Assembly (NCBI RefSeq): GCF_001766415.1
Contig: NZ_MKXO01000005.1
Coordinates: forward strand, 1 to 64,000
Length of the DNA: 64,000 nucleotides
Origin: Exiguobacterium aurantiacum
GTDB lineage: Bacteria; Bacillota; Bacilli; Exiguobacteriales; Exiguobacteriaceae
Direction of reading: 5' to 3'
Below, piece after piece: positions 56,403-64,000 of this stretch. The number at the start of each line of letters is the position of its first letter. The first letter of the stretch is position 1. Position numbers and translations under genes: made by a program. The notes beneath the pieces are model-generated. The model saw nothing but the letters and a program-made list of their open reading frames with translations, made no database searches and was not told the origin of the DNA.

Positions 56403-57995
56403 ATGGTAGATTATTCAACATCGGTACTTTCGTTAGTACCAGCACTACTCGCCATCATTATGGCGATCACAACAAGGAAAGTCATTCCGTCACTCGGTGT
56501 CGGGATCATCGCAGGGGTCTTGCTCCTTCATAACTTCAATCCGCTCGAATCGATTCAGTACTTATGGTCGAACGTCATCGCCTTGTTCTGGGCAGATGGG
56601 GCCATAAACGAATGGAACGTGCTCTTGATCGCGTTCTTGCTCTTGCTTGGTATTTTATCGTCAATCATCCAAACATCGGGCGGCGCTCGCGCGTTCGGTG
56701 AATGGGCGGCTTCTAACGTCAAAACGGCGCGCGGCGCGCGCCTCGTCTCGTTCGGTCTTGGAATCTTGATTTTCATCGACGACTATTTTAACAGTCTCGC
56801 TGTCGGGAACATTAGCCGACCGCTGACGGACCGGAAGAAAGTATCGCGCGCTAAACTCGCGTATACGATCGACTCGACGGCGGCTCCGGTCTGTGTCATC
56901 AGCCCACTTTCGAGCTGGGGGGCCTACATCATCGCCATCATCGCTGGTATTTTAACGAAGTACTCAATCGACAGCTACTCGTCGTTCTCGGCGTTCATTC
57001 AAATCATCCCGATGAACTTCTATGCCATCTTCGCACTCATGTTGACAGGGTACGTCGCTTTCACAGGGCTTGCCATCGGACCGATGCGCACGCATGAACT
57101 TCGCGCGCTTCAAGGCGAACTGTACGATGTGTCGAAAGGTGCGCCGATGGGAATGAGTGAAGACATTAAAGAGCATGATGGTGGGAAAGTCCGCGACTTG
57201 ATCGTCCCGATCATCGTCTTGATCATCGCGACCGTCTCGGCCATGCTTTACACAGGTGGCCAAGCGCTTGCTGCTGACGGTCAAAGCTTCTCGCTGCTCG
57301 GAGCGTTCGAATCGACGGACGTGACGCGTTCACTCGTTGCCGGCGCGGTCATCAGTTTGATCGTGGCGTTCTTGCTTCTCATCGGTCGCAACATTCCAGC
57401 TGTAGACTACGGTCATGCAGCGTGGGCCGGTATCCGGGCCATGTGGCCAGCCGTACTCATCTTGCTGTTCGCTTGGACGATCATTGCCGTCATCGGGGAT
57501 ATGAGAACTGGTGATTACTTGGCAAGCTTCGTCACAGATACGATCGCGGCGTCATACTTGCCGCTCATCTTGTTCGCGATCGCCGGTCTCATGGCGTTCT
57601 CGACAGGTACGAGCTGGGGGACGTTCGGTCTCATGCTACCAATTGGTGCTGATTTGATCATGGCGGTCGACCCAGAGCTGTTGCTCCCGACACTTGCCGC
57701 TGTGCTCGCAGGTGCCGTGTTCGGTGACCACTGTTCACCGATCTCGGATACGACGATCCTCAGTTCGACGGGTGCCGGGTCGCACCACATCGACCACGTG
57801 TTGACACAACTCCCGTACGCGTTGATCGCGGCAGGAGTGTCGGCGGTCGGTTACTTGGTTCTTGGGATCACAAGCTCGATGTGGATTGGCTTCTTCGCGG
57901 CGTTCGCGACGTTCGTCGTCGCGCTGGTCGTCGCTCAAGTCATCTCGAAGCGCGGCCAAGTGCCGGCAGAGATGCGTGCTGAGCGTGAAGCGTAA
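56403..57995 (+). CDS. NhaC-family transporter, probable lysine transporter
   Basis: The 530-residue membrane protein of the NhaC antiporter family has about twelve helices. FGLGILIFIDDYFNSLAVGN and DHCSPISDTTILSSTGAGSHHIDHV are the two conserved family blocks. NhaC proteins exchange Na+ for H+, but members behind lysine riboswitches have been proposed as lysine transporters (LysW), and that fits here. I chose the ATG at 56403 after GAGGAGGAAATC; upstream codons belong to the riboswitch. The direction of transport and substrate are inference. A terminator follows. Confidence 0.88.
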   Translation: MVDYSTSVLSLVPALLAIIMAITTRKVIPSLGVGIIAGVLLLHNFNPLESIQYLWSNVIALFWADGAINEWNVLLIAFLLLLGILSSIIQTSGGARAFGEWAASNVKTARGARLVSFGLGILIFIDDYFNSLAVGNISRPLTDRKKVSRAKLAYTIDSTAAPVCVISPLSSWGAYIIAIIAGILTKYSIDSYSSFSAFIQIIPMNFYAIFALMLTGYVAFTGLAIGPMRTHELRALQGELYDVSKGAPMGMSEDIKEHDGGKVRDLIVPIIVLIIATVSAMLYTGGQALAADGQSFSLLGAFESTDVTRSLVAGAVISLIVAFLLLIGRNIPAVDYGHAAWAGIRAMWPAVLILLFAWTIIAVIGDMRTGDYLASFVTDTIAASYLPLILFAIAGLMAFSTGTSWGTFGLMLPIGADLIMAVDPELLLPTLAAVLAGAVFGDHCSPISDTTILSSTGAGSHHIDHVLTQLPYALIAAGVSAVGYLVLGITSSMWIGFFAAFATFVVALVVAQVISKRGQVPAEMRAEREA

Positions 57996-58019
57996 ACAGC
58001 TCGTCTAACAATCCGAAAA

Positions 58020-58057
58020 GATGTGTGTCACGCGATTCGTGACACACATCTTTTTTG
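58020..58057 (+). terminator. Intrinsic terminator after the NhaC-type gene
   Basis: GATGTGTGTCACG pairs with CGTGACACACATC around a CGATT loop, followed by six T residues. Confidence 0.92.
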
Positions 58058-58067
58058 TATGGAATGT

Positions 58068-58107
58068 AAAAACAAATCCTGCCGCTATGCGACAGGATTT
58101 GTTTTTT
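58068..58107. terminator. Terminator of the oppA-type gene (minus strand, possibly both)
   Basis: AAAACAAATCCTG pairs with CAGGATTTGTTTT, with A residues on the left and T residues on the right. It directly follows the minus-strand stop codon. Confidence 0.88.
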
Positions 58108-59734
58108 AGTTAACGTCCAACCACTTGAAGCTAGCGTCAGCTCCGAACGGATGGCGGTACATGTTTTGAATGTTTGAGCGCTCGAGGTAAGCTTCACCTT
58201 TTTGGTAGATCGGTGCGATCGCGAAGTCGTCTTCGAGCAAGATGCGTTCAGCTTCTTGCATCGTCTCCCAACGCTTCATTTGATCAGCTTCTTTCTTCGC
58301 GCTTTGGATCAACTGATCGTACTCATCGTTCGAGTACGCCATCCGGTTGAACGGACCGTCTGTGATCCACATGTCGAGGTACGTCATTGGATCCTGATAG
58401 TCAGGGCCCCAGCCGGCAGCAGAGATATCATAGTCGCCTGCACCTTCAAGCTCGAGGAAGTTTTTGAACGGCTGTTGTTTGATGTTAAGCGTGAGTCCAG
58501 GCAAGTTCTTCTCGAGTTCACCTTTGATGTACTCGTTGACTTTCTTGAACGCTTCTTCATCACGTGAGAGGAACTCGAGTTCGATCGTCTCGACGCCGAG
58601 CTCGGCAAGTCCTTTATCCCAGGCAGCTTTCGCTTCGTCGACGTTGTAGCTTTGAAGATCAGGATACTTCTCGCGGAAGTCAGCTCCGTCTTCCGTGAAC
58701 GTGAAGTCCTTAGCGACGATGAAGTTGGCCGGCTGTGAACCGTCTGTCAAGATGACGTCGGTTACGCCTTGCTTGTCGAAACCTTTCGCCAACGCTTCAC
58801 GAATATTCACGTTTTGGAGTGCTTCATTCTTTTGGTTGAAACGAAGGAAGTTGATCCGTGCGTCAGCACGTGTTTTAAACTCTTCTGCTTCTTGGAATTG
58901 TGGAACGAATTCAGAAGACAAGAGCGTATAGTCGACTTCACCTGACTCGAACAAGTTGACACCGGTCGCGACTTCTTTGACGACTTTGACGTTAATCGTG
59001 TCCATCTTGACGTTTTCAGCATCCCAGTAATCTGGATTCTTTTTATAAACCCAACCTTCGTTGTCTTGCCAGCTATCAAGTACGTAAGGGCCGTTGTAGA
59101 GCGTTTTATCGACGGCTGTCGCGAACGACTCGCCTTGTTCTTCGACAAACTCTTGTTTTTGCGGCATGTACGTCGGGAATCCTGTCAACCCGAGGAAGTA
59201 TGGAGCCGGTGCTTCCAATTGAACTTCAAGCGTCTTCTCATCGACTGCTTTCGCACCGAGTGAATCGAGTTCAGCTTCGCCGCCGAGGATTTTGTTGGCG
59301 TTCTTCAAGTCTTGAAGGATGTATGCGTACTCGGCACCCGTTTCAGGGTTGAGGGCACGTTTCCAAGAGTAGACAAAGTCTTCGGCTGTGACTGGTGAGC
59401 CGTCTGACCAGTTGGCGTCACGTAATTTAAATGTGTATGTAAGACCGTCTTCCGAAATCTCGACGTCCTCAGCAATACCTGGTACTGGTTGGTTGTTCTC
59501 ATCGAGACGATACAGTCCCTCGAAGACGTTGTTCGTCACGATGATCGATGTCGAGTCGGTCGTAAGCGTCGGGTCAAGCTGTGGCAAATCAGTTGCCGAA
59601 ACGAGCGTGACTTCTTTTTTCGCGTCACTTGATGACGATCCGTCCGATGAATCTGTTGCCTCTTCTCCACCGCCACATGCTGCTGTAGCAAGCAAAGCGA
59701 CACCCGATAAAGCTAACCATTTTTTATTCCGCAT
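58106..59734 (-). CDS. oppA: Oligopeptide ABC transporter substrate-binding lipoprotein, OppA-like
   Basis: The 542-residue lipoprotein has a signal peptide ending in ATAAC (lipid Cys20) followed by a Gly/Asp/Ser-rich linker. The SBP family 5 core includes LDPTLTTDSTS, NVFEGLYRLDENNQPVPGIAEDV, YTFKLRDANWSDGSPVTAEDFVYSWKRAL-type residues and AGWGPDYQDP near the C-terminus. It binds peptides outside the cell for an ABC importer. The permease and ATPase genes are not adjacent. The start at 59734 has GGGAGGT just upstream. Its 5' region is AT-rich and may hold a weak CodY-like box. Confidence 0.93.
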   Translation of the reverse strand: MRNKKWLALSGVALLATAACGGGEEATDSSDGSSSSDAKKEVTLVSATDLPQLDPTLTTDSTSIIVTNNVFEGLYRLDENNQPVPGIAEDVEISEDGLTYTFKLRDANWSDGSPVTAEDFVYSWKRALNPETGAEYAYILQDLKNANKILGGEAELDSLGAKAVDEKTLEVQLEAPAPYFLGLTGFPTYMPQKQEFVEEQGESFATAVDKTLYNGPYVLDSWQDNEGWVYKKNPDYWDAENVKMDTINVKVVKEVATGVNLFESGEVDYTLLSSEFVPQFQEAEEFKTRADARINFLRFNQKNEALQNVNIREALAKGFDKQGVTDVILTDGSQPANFIVAKDFTFTEDGADFREKYPDLQSYNVDEAKAAWDKGLAELGVETIELEFLSRDEEAFKKVNEYIKGELEKNLPGLTLNIKQQPFKNFLELEGAGDYDISAAGWGPDYQDPMTYLDMWITDGPFNRMAYSNDEYDQLIQSAKKEADQMKRWETMQEAERILLEDDFAIAPIYQKGEAYLERSNIQNMYRHPFGADASFKWLDVN

Positions 59735-59890
59735 TGTCTTACCTCCCGAAAATTCTGATTGTTTCGAATATATTGCAATTAAACTACAAACAGAATGAAT
59801 GCGCAATGAAATTTTTTAAATTATTCGAAAATACAAACATTACTAAAATACCTATCTAAACGTTCCTTTATTCAGTAGAATGAGAAAATC

Positions 59891-59929
59891 ATCGAATGTT
59901 TATACATTATGTGTGTATAGTTATTCGAT
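59891..59929 (+). promoter_or_regulatory. 39-bp imperfect inverted repeat, possible ArgR-type operator
   Basis: Two 16-base arms (59891-59906 and 59914-59929) are complementary at 13 positions around a 7-base TTATGTG centre. Each arm resembles an ARG box (TGNATAWWWATTCGA-like; about 11 of 14 positions). The site is 30 bases before an ArcD-like gene and could cover its promoter. Regulation by AhrC/ArgR is an inference. Confidence 0.5.
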
Positions 59930-59958
59930 AAAAGTGAACTAATGTTGGAGGGTTTTGA

Positions 59959-61362
59959 ATGAAGTCACAATCAGCCGGAATCGGCTTTTTCGGGCTCGCT
60001 GCCATGGTCGTCGGGACGATGATTGGCGGAGGAGCTTTTAACTTGCCAGGCGCGATGGCCCAAGGTGCCGGGGTCGGATCAGTTATGATCGGCTGGACGA
60101 TCACAGGGGTCGGTATGATTATGCTGGCGTTCGTATTCCAATTTTTGGCGGATTCACGTCCTGAACTTGAGGGTGGGATTTATGCCTACGCCAAAGAAGG
60201 GTTCGGAAAGTTCGTCGGCTTCAATAGCGGCTGGGGTTATTGGATGTCCGCTTGGATCGGGACAGTAGCGAACATCACGCTGATCTTTAGCACGCTCAGT
60301 TACTTTTTCCCGATTTTTTCAGCAGAGCATCGATCGTTCCGGTTAGTGATGAGCGCGTTCTTCATTTGGGGGCTGTTCTGGCTCATCTCTCGAGGGATGA
60401 AGGAGGCGGCGCTCTTGAACATCGTCACGACGATCGCGAAGCTCGTCCCGATCTTCTTGTTCATCGTGCTCATTTTGTTTGCGTTCCAGATTGAGACGTT
60501 CCAAATCGATGTTTGGGGAGAGTCTGGTTTCAGTTGGTCGCACGTGTTTCCCCAAGTGAAATCGACGATGCTCGTGACGCTTTGGGCGTTTGTCGGCATT
60601 GAAGGCGCGGTCGTCTTATCGTCGCGGGCGCGCAATAAGCGCGATGTCGGGCGGGCGACGGTGATCGGCCTCATCGGGACGCTGTTGATTTACATGATGA
60701 TTTCAATCTTCTCCTTTGGCGTCATGACGCAAGAACAACTCACGGCGCTCCCGGAACCGTCGATGGCGTACGTGCTCGAAGCGGTCGTCGGTCCGGTCGG
60801 TGCGACGATCATCAATATCGGTCTGCTCGTGTCGCTCGCTGGGGCGTTGCTCGGGTGGACGATATTGGCGACGGAGATCTCCTACGTGGCGAGCCGGGAC
60901 GGTGTGTTCCCGAAATTGTTCAATCGGCTCAATCGAAATGATACGCCGGTGAGCGCCTTGTTCATCACGCAAGCGTTCACGCAAGCAGTCACGGTCATCG
61001 CCTTGTTCTCGGAACAGACGTACTTGGTGCTCTCGAGCATCGCCGGTATCGCCGCGCTCGTGCCTTACTTATTCTCGGCCTTGTTCGGCTGGAAAGAGGC
61101 ACGGCGGACTGGTGTTCGAAAAATGGTCCTCGTTTCGAGTGTCGCCTCGCTCTACGCGGCATGGTTACTCTACGCATCCGGGATTGAATACATGCTCATC
61201 GCAATGATTTTGTATGCGCCGGGAATCTTCGTTTTCATGCTCGCAGAACGGGAGCAAGGACGGAAGTTCCTAAGCGGGATTCAGTATGCGATTGCGACTG
61301 TCATCATCCTCGCGGCGACTTATGGTGTGTACGGACTATGGACGGCTGCGATTAGCCTCTAA
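59959..61362 (+). CDS. Amino acid permease, ArcD-like (arginine/ornithine) antiporter
   Basis: The 467-residue APC-superfamily protein has about twelve membrane helices. The first has the GxG substrate loop MVVGTMIGGGAFNLP, and the GGIYAYAKEGFGKFVGF and LWAFVGIEGAVVLSSRARNKRDVG blocks are typical of the basic amino acid antiporter group (ArcD, YvsH-like). Lysine/cadaverine exchange is an alternative. The rocD gene nearby and a possible ArgR operator make arginine or ornithine the favoured substrate. The ATG has GGAGGG upstream. It is convergent with the PAS-GGDEF-EAL gene. Confidence 0.85.
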   Translation: MKSQSAGIGFFGLAAMVVGTMIGGGAFNLPGAMAQGAGVGSVMIGWTITGVGMIMLAFVFQFLADSRPELEGGIYAYAKEGFGKFVGFNSGWGYWMSAWIGTVANITLIFSTLSYFFPIFSAEHRSFRLVMSAFFIWGLFWLISRGMKEAALLNIVTTIAKLVPIFLFIVLILFAFQIETFQIDVWGESGFSWSHVFPQVKSTMLVTLWAFVGIEGAVVLSSRARNKRDVGRATVIGLIGTLLIYMMISIFSFGVMTQEQLTALPEPSMAYVLEAVVGPVGATIINIGLLVSLAGALLGWTILATEISYVASRDGVFPKLFNRLNRNDTPVSALFITQAFTQAVTVIALFSEQTYLVLSSIAGIAALVPYLFSALFGWKEARRTGVRKMVLVSSVASLYAAWLLYASGIEYMLIAMILYAPGIFVFMLAEREQGRKFLSGIQYAIATVIILAATYGVYGLWTAAISL

Positions 61363-61365
61363 TCA

Positions 61366-61406
61366 AAAGAAGCACCGGTCGTCGAGATGACGACCGGTGC
61401 TTCTTT
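61366..61406. terminator. Bidirectional terminator between the antiporter and GGDEF-EAL genes
   Basis: AAAAGAAGCACCGGTCGTC pairs with GACGACCGGTGCTTCTTT around a GAGAT loop, with A and T runs on the two sides. Confidence 0.92.
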
Positions 61407-63447
61407 ATGTCTCGTTATTCGTGAGCAACCGGACGACTTGGTCGGGTGGCATTGGTTTGGCGTATAAAAATCCTTGGAACGAGTCGCAATCGGTCTCTTT
61501 TAAATGGTCGAGCATGATTTGGTCTTCGACGCCTTCGGCGACGACGTGAAGGTTCAAACTCTTGCCGAGGTGGACGATGACGTCGAGCAAGTGAGACTTC
61601 GACGTCAACCAGTCGTCGAGGAACACTTTGTCGATCTTCAGCTCGTCGACCGGGAACGATTTCAAGTATTGAAGCGACGAGAAGCCGGTTCCAAAGTCGT
61701 CGATCGACAGGCGGTAATCGAGCCGTTTGATTTGATTCATCCGAGCGATGGTTTCCTCCGTCTGTTGCATGACGAGACTTTCCGTGATCTCGAGGATGAC
61801 GTCGGACGGGTTCAAGTCGAGTTGTTGCTTGATGTTTCGGAGCGTGTTGATGAAACTCTCGCTGCGGAACTGGTTCGGCGAAATATTGACCGCCATCGAT
61901 AGAGGATGATTGACGAGCGGTTGCCACGCCTTCAGTTGCTTGGTGGCCTCAAGAATGACCCAGTTGTTGATCGGGACGATCAGCGCCATCTCTTCAGCGA
62001 GCGGGATGAACTCCGAAGGCGGGATTTGCCCGAGTTGGTCGTGATGCCAGCGCAGTAACGCCTCAAATCCAATCAGCTTATCCGTTTTCAAGTCGAACTT
62101 CGGTTGGTATTCGAGATAAAAATGTTTTTCTTCGAGCGCTTGGTACAGCGCTTTTTCGATATGGATTTGTCTTGAGAACGCATCGTCCATGTCTTTCGTG
62201 ACGAATTGGATCGTCCCGACACCGATGCGCTTGCCTTTGAACAAAGCGCTCTCGGCCCGGGTGTACAGCTCGTCCAACGAATTAGTGGCCGACGGGTAGA
62301 ACACGCAACCGATCGAGATCGATAACATGATCGAATGGTGGTAAATCCGGAACGGTCGTTGCAGTTCGTGTTGCAGTTGACGAAGCAGCTGGAACACTTC
62401 TTCTTTTGATTGTTCAAAGAAAAGAATACCGTACAAGCCGCCCGAAGGATGGAACATGACACTCGACTGGGGCAGGAAGCGTTCAGCCCGGTCTTTAATT
62501 TGGAGCAACAGTTCATTGCCGACGCGTGAACCGAACGACTCGTTGATAATTTTGAACCGATCGATATCGAAGAGGGCGACGTGCAACAACCCGTTATGTT
62601 CTTTCACGTCAGTAAGTGAGTGCGCATATTGGCGCAAGAGCCCTTTTTTATTTAACAGCCCGGTCAAATCGTTGTGATAGGCGAGGTAGTTCACTTCTTG
62701 TTCGAGACGTTTTTTATCAGACACGTCGAAACCAAACGCCGTGTACTGGGCGATTTCGCCGTCTTCACTTAAAATCGGTACAATCGTCAAGTTGAGCCAG
62801 CAGATGTTCGTCACATGTCGTTGCGATCGAATCGGCATCTCGCCGTTCCAAATTTGATCGGTCGTGAGCGCTTGACGTACCACACCTGCAATCGGATCAT
62901 CTTCAAAGGATGGGTGAATGAGCTCGAACCAGTTACGACCGATGAATTGTTGTTCAGGTGCCCCGATCAAGTCGCACAACAGCGGATTGATCTCGGTGAT
63001 CTCGCCACGAGCGTTGGCTGCCAAATAATAAGTCGAATGCTCGATCATCGCTTGGAAGTGGTGGAGCAGGTTGAACTGCTCGGTGCTGATGAGCGGACCG
63101 AAGCCTTTCGGTAGGAAGGCTAAAAAATAGCCGTTGACGTCGTTGATCGAAAAAGTTTGTAAGTAAGCGGTCGCATAGACGACCGAGCCGTTTTTATGTT
63201 TAAACGCCGTCAACGCCGTCGTCGAGAATGGATATTGAAGGAGCAATGGTGACCACGTTTCAAGCGCCTGCTCTAAATGTTGGACGACGGGTAATGCGTG
63301 GTGAAGTACCTCGTCACGCTCCCAACCGAACAGCGTCTCCGCTTGTTCGTTCCAAAGAAGGACGGTGCCGTCAAAATCGATGTAACAGCATGGGATCGAT
63401 AGGGCATCGATGAACGTATCAATCGGCAAATCACGCAATGAAGTCAC
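61405..63447 (-). CDS. PAS-PAS-GGDEF(degenerate)-EAL protein, probable c-di-GMP phosphodiesterase
   Basis: The 680-residue protein has no membrane helix. Two PAS-like domains (about 10-115 and 125-250) precede a GGDEF-type domain beginning [13 protein letters not shown]. Its [13 protein letters not shown] is kept, but the signature loop reads GGLYG at about residue 335, so it cannot be a normal cyclase. The EAL domain is intact: [10 protein letters not shown] (about 462), [25 protein letters not shown] and VAEGVE. Inference: a cytosolic phosphodiesterase controlled by PAS signals, with the dead GGDEF perhaps binding GTP. The start is GTG at 63447 with GGAGGAATTTGT in front. Confidence 0.87.
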   Translation of the reverse strand: MTSLRDLPIDTFIDALSIPCCYIDFDGTVLLWNEQAETLFGWERDEVLHHALPVVQHLEQALETWSPLLLQYPFSTTALTAFKHKNGSVVYATAYLQTFSINDVNGYFLAFLPKGFGPLISTEQFNLLHHFQAMIEHSTYYLAANARGEITEINPLLCDLIGAPEQQFIGRNWFELIHPSFEDDPIAGVVRQALTTDQIWNGEMPIRSQRHVTNICWLNLTIVPILSEDGEIAQYTAFGFDVSDKKRLEQEVNYLAYHNDLTGLLNKKGLLRQYAHSLTDVKEHNGLLHVALFDIDRFKIINESFGSRVGNELLLQIKDRAERFLPQSSVMFHPSGGLYGILFFEQSKEEVFQLLRQLQHELQRPFRIYHHSIMLSISIGCVFYPSATNSLDELYTRAESALFKGKRIGVGTIQFVTKDMDDAFSRQIHIEKALYQALEEKHFYLEYQPKFDLKTDKLIGFEALLRWHHDQLGQIPPSEFIPLAEEMALIVPINNWVILEATKQLKAWQPLVNHPLSMAVNISPNQFRSESFINTLRNIKQQLDLNPSDVILEITESLVMQQTEETIARMNQIKRLDYRLSIDDFGTGFSSLQYLKSFPVDELKIDKVFLDDWLTSKSHLLDVIVHLGKSLNLHVVAEGVEDQIMLDHLKETDCDSFQGFLYAKPMPPDQVVRLLTNNET

Positions 63448-63535
63448 ACAAATTCCTCCAATCTACATCAAATAAGTCATACTATACGTTCAGTGTACCT
63501 TATTTTCCCAACCCAAGGAACGGGCAAGTTCGTCG

Positions 63536-63565
63536 TTGTCAAAAGAAAGACGGTCATCATATACT
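63536..63565 (+). promoter_or_regulatory. Promoter of rocD
   Basis: TTGTCA (63536-63541) and TATACT (63560-63565) are spaced 18 bases apart, 40 bases before the ATG. Confidence 0.65.
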
Positions 63566-63605
63566 GAAGGTGTAAGGTAGTTTTTTTTCATAAGGGGGAA
63601 ATCAA

Positions 63606-64000
63606 ATGTCAAAAACACAAGAAGTGATTGAATTGACAGAGAAATTCGGGGCGCACAATTATCATCCGCTTCCAATCGTCATCTCGGAGGCGAAGGGGAT
63701 TTGGGTGACGGATCCGGAAGGAAATCGTTACATGGATATGTTGAGTGCGTATTCGGCTGTCAACCAGGGGCATTGTCATCCGAAAATCATTCAAGCGTTA
63801 AAAGATCAGGCCGACAAGATCACGTTGACGTCACGTGCTTTCTACAACGATCAGCTCGGTCGCTTCTACAAAAAAGTGGCAACGCTTACAAATAAAGAAA
63901 TGGTGTTACCGATGAACACCGGTGCCGAAGCGGTCGAGACCGCGGTCAAGGCATCACGGCGCTGGGCCTATGAGGTCAAACAAATTCCGGGGCAAGCCGA
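63606..64000 (+). CDS. rocD: Ornithine aminotransferase RocD (partial, cut by window end)
   Basis: The first 131 codons of a class III PLP aminotransferase. [20 protein letters not shown] and [20 protein letters not shown] are the characteristic start of ornithine aminotransferases, and [18 protein letters not shown] is the PLP phosphate block. The enzyme converts ornithine and 2-oxoglutarate to glutamate semialdehyde and glutamate in arginine breakdown. The ATG follows AAGGGGGAAATCAA. The catalytic lysine lies beyond the window. Confidence 0.92.
   Translation, partial: MSKTQEVIELTEKFGAHNYHPLPIVISEAKGIWVTDPEGNRYMDMLSAYSAVNQGHCHPKIIQALKDQADKITLTSRAFYNDQLGRFYKKVATLTNKEMVLPMNTGAEAVETAVKASRRWAYEVKQIPGQA

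Overview
The window looks like a stretch of chromosome from a low-to-mid GC Gram-positive bacterium of the Bacillales, most probably Exiguobacterium. That name is inference from the mix of genes and from gene orders shared with Bacillus (purine operon, then a yerA-like gene, yerC, pcrB, pcrA, ligA, camS); no database was consulted. Nearly everything is chromosomal housekeeping or metabolism. I see no insertion sequence, prophage, integrase, CRISPR array or tRNA gene.

Layout. Bases 1-303 hold the 3' end of a 23S rRNA gene, a 5S rRNA gene and a terminator. A small yebG-like gene follows, then the complete de novo purine operon purEKBCSQLFMNHD (847-13381), preceded by a PurR-type operator pair and a guanine riboswitch. 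Next come a CHASE4-like GGDEF-EAL protein, an adenine deaminase paralogue with a cre-like site in its promoter, yerC, a KtrB-type potassium channel subunit, pcrB, pcrA, ligA, an LPMTG-anchored surface protein and the lipoprotein camS. A CtsR-type heat-shock operon (cbpA-like dnaJ, clpB) ends at a bidirectional terminator. On the minus strand are a porphyrinogen oxidase and an overlapping radical SAM/SPASM gene.

From 34 kb: a 59-residue membrane protein, glutaminase, a CHAD protein, a MATE exporter, the GlcNAc genes nagAB with a NagR operator, an LCP cell-wall ligase and the NagR regulator. Then come an AlaX editing protein and a GNAT enzyme. A lysine riboswitch heads a lysine/cell-wall operon (lysC asd dapA dapB dapH, a BCAT-type aminotransferase, alr, lysA). 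From 51 kb: a lipoprotein, a nitroreductase, two very small minus-strand ORFs, a gamma-carbonic anhydrase-like protein, a second adenine deaminase, a 90-residue unknown, a second lysine riboswitch controlling an NhaC-type transporter, an OppA-type binding protein, an ArcD-like antiporter behind a 39-bp inverted repeat, a PAS-GGDEF-EAL protein with a degenerate GGDEF motif, and the start of rocD.

How it fits together. The purine block makes IMP and is controlled at initiation and by attenuation; two adenine deaminase-type proteins return adenine to hypoxanthine. The two lysine riboswitches couple synthesis (and diaminopimelate for peptidoglycan) to a probable transporter. The nag genes recycle amino sugars. 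The antiporter and rocD suggest an arginine/ornithine utilisation area continuing past the right edge. No clearly new multi-gene system is visible. The best leads are the cgoX-radical SAM pair, the lysine operon with a BCAT but without the usual aminotransferase and deacetylase, the inverted repeat before the antiporter, and the tiny ORFs near 53 kb.
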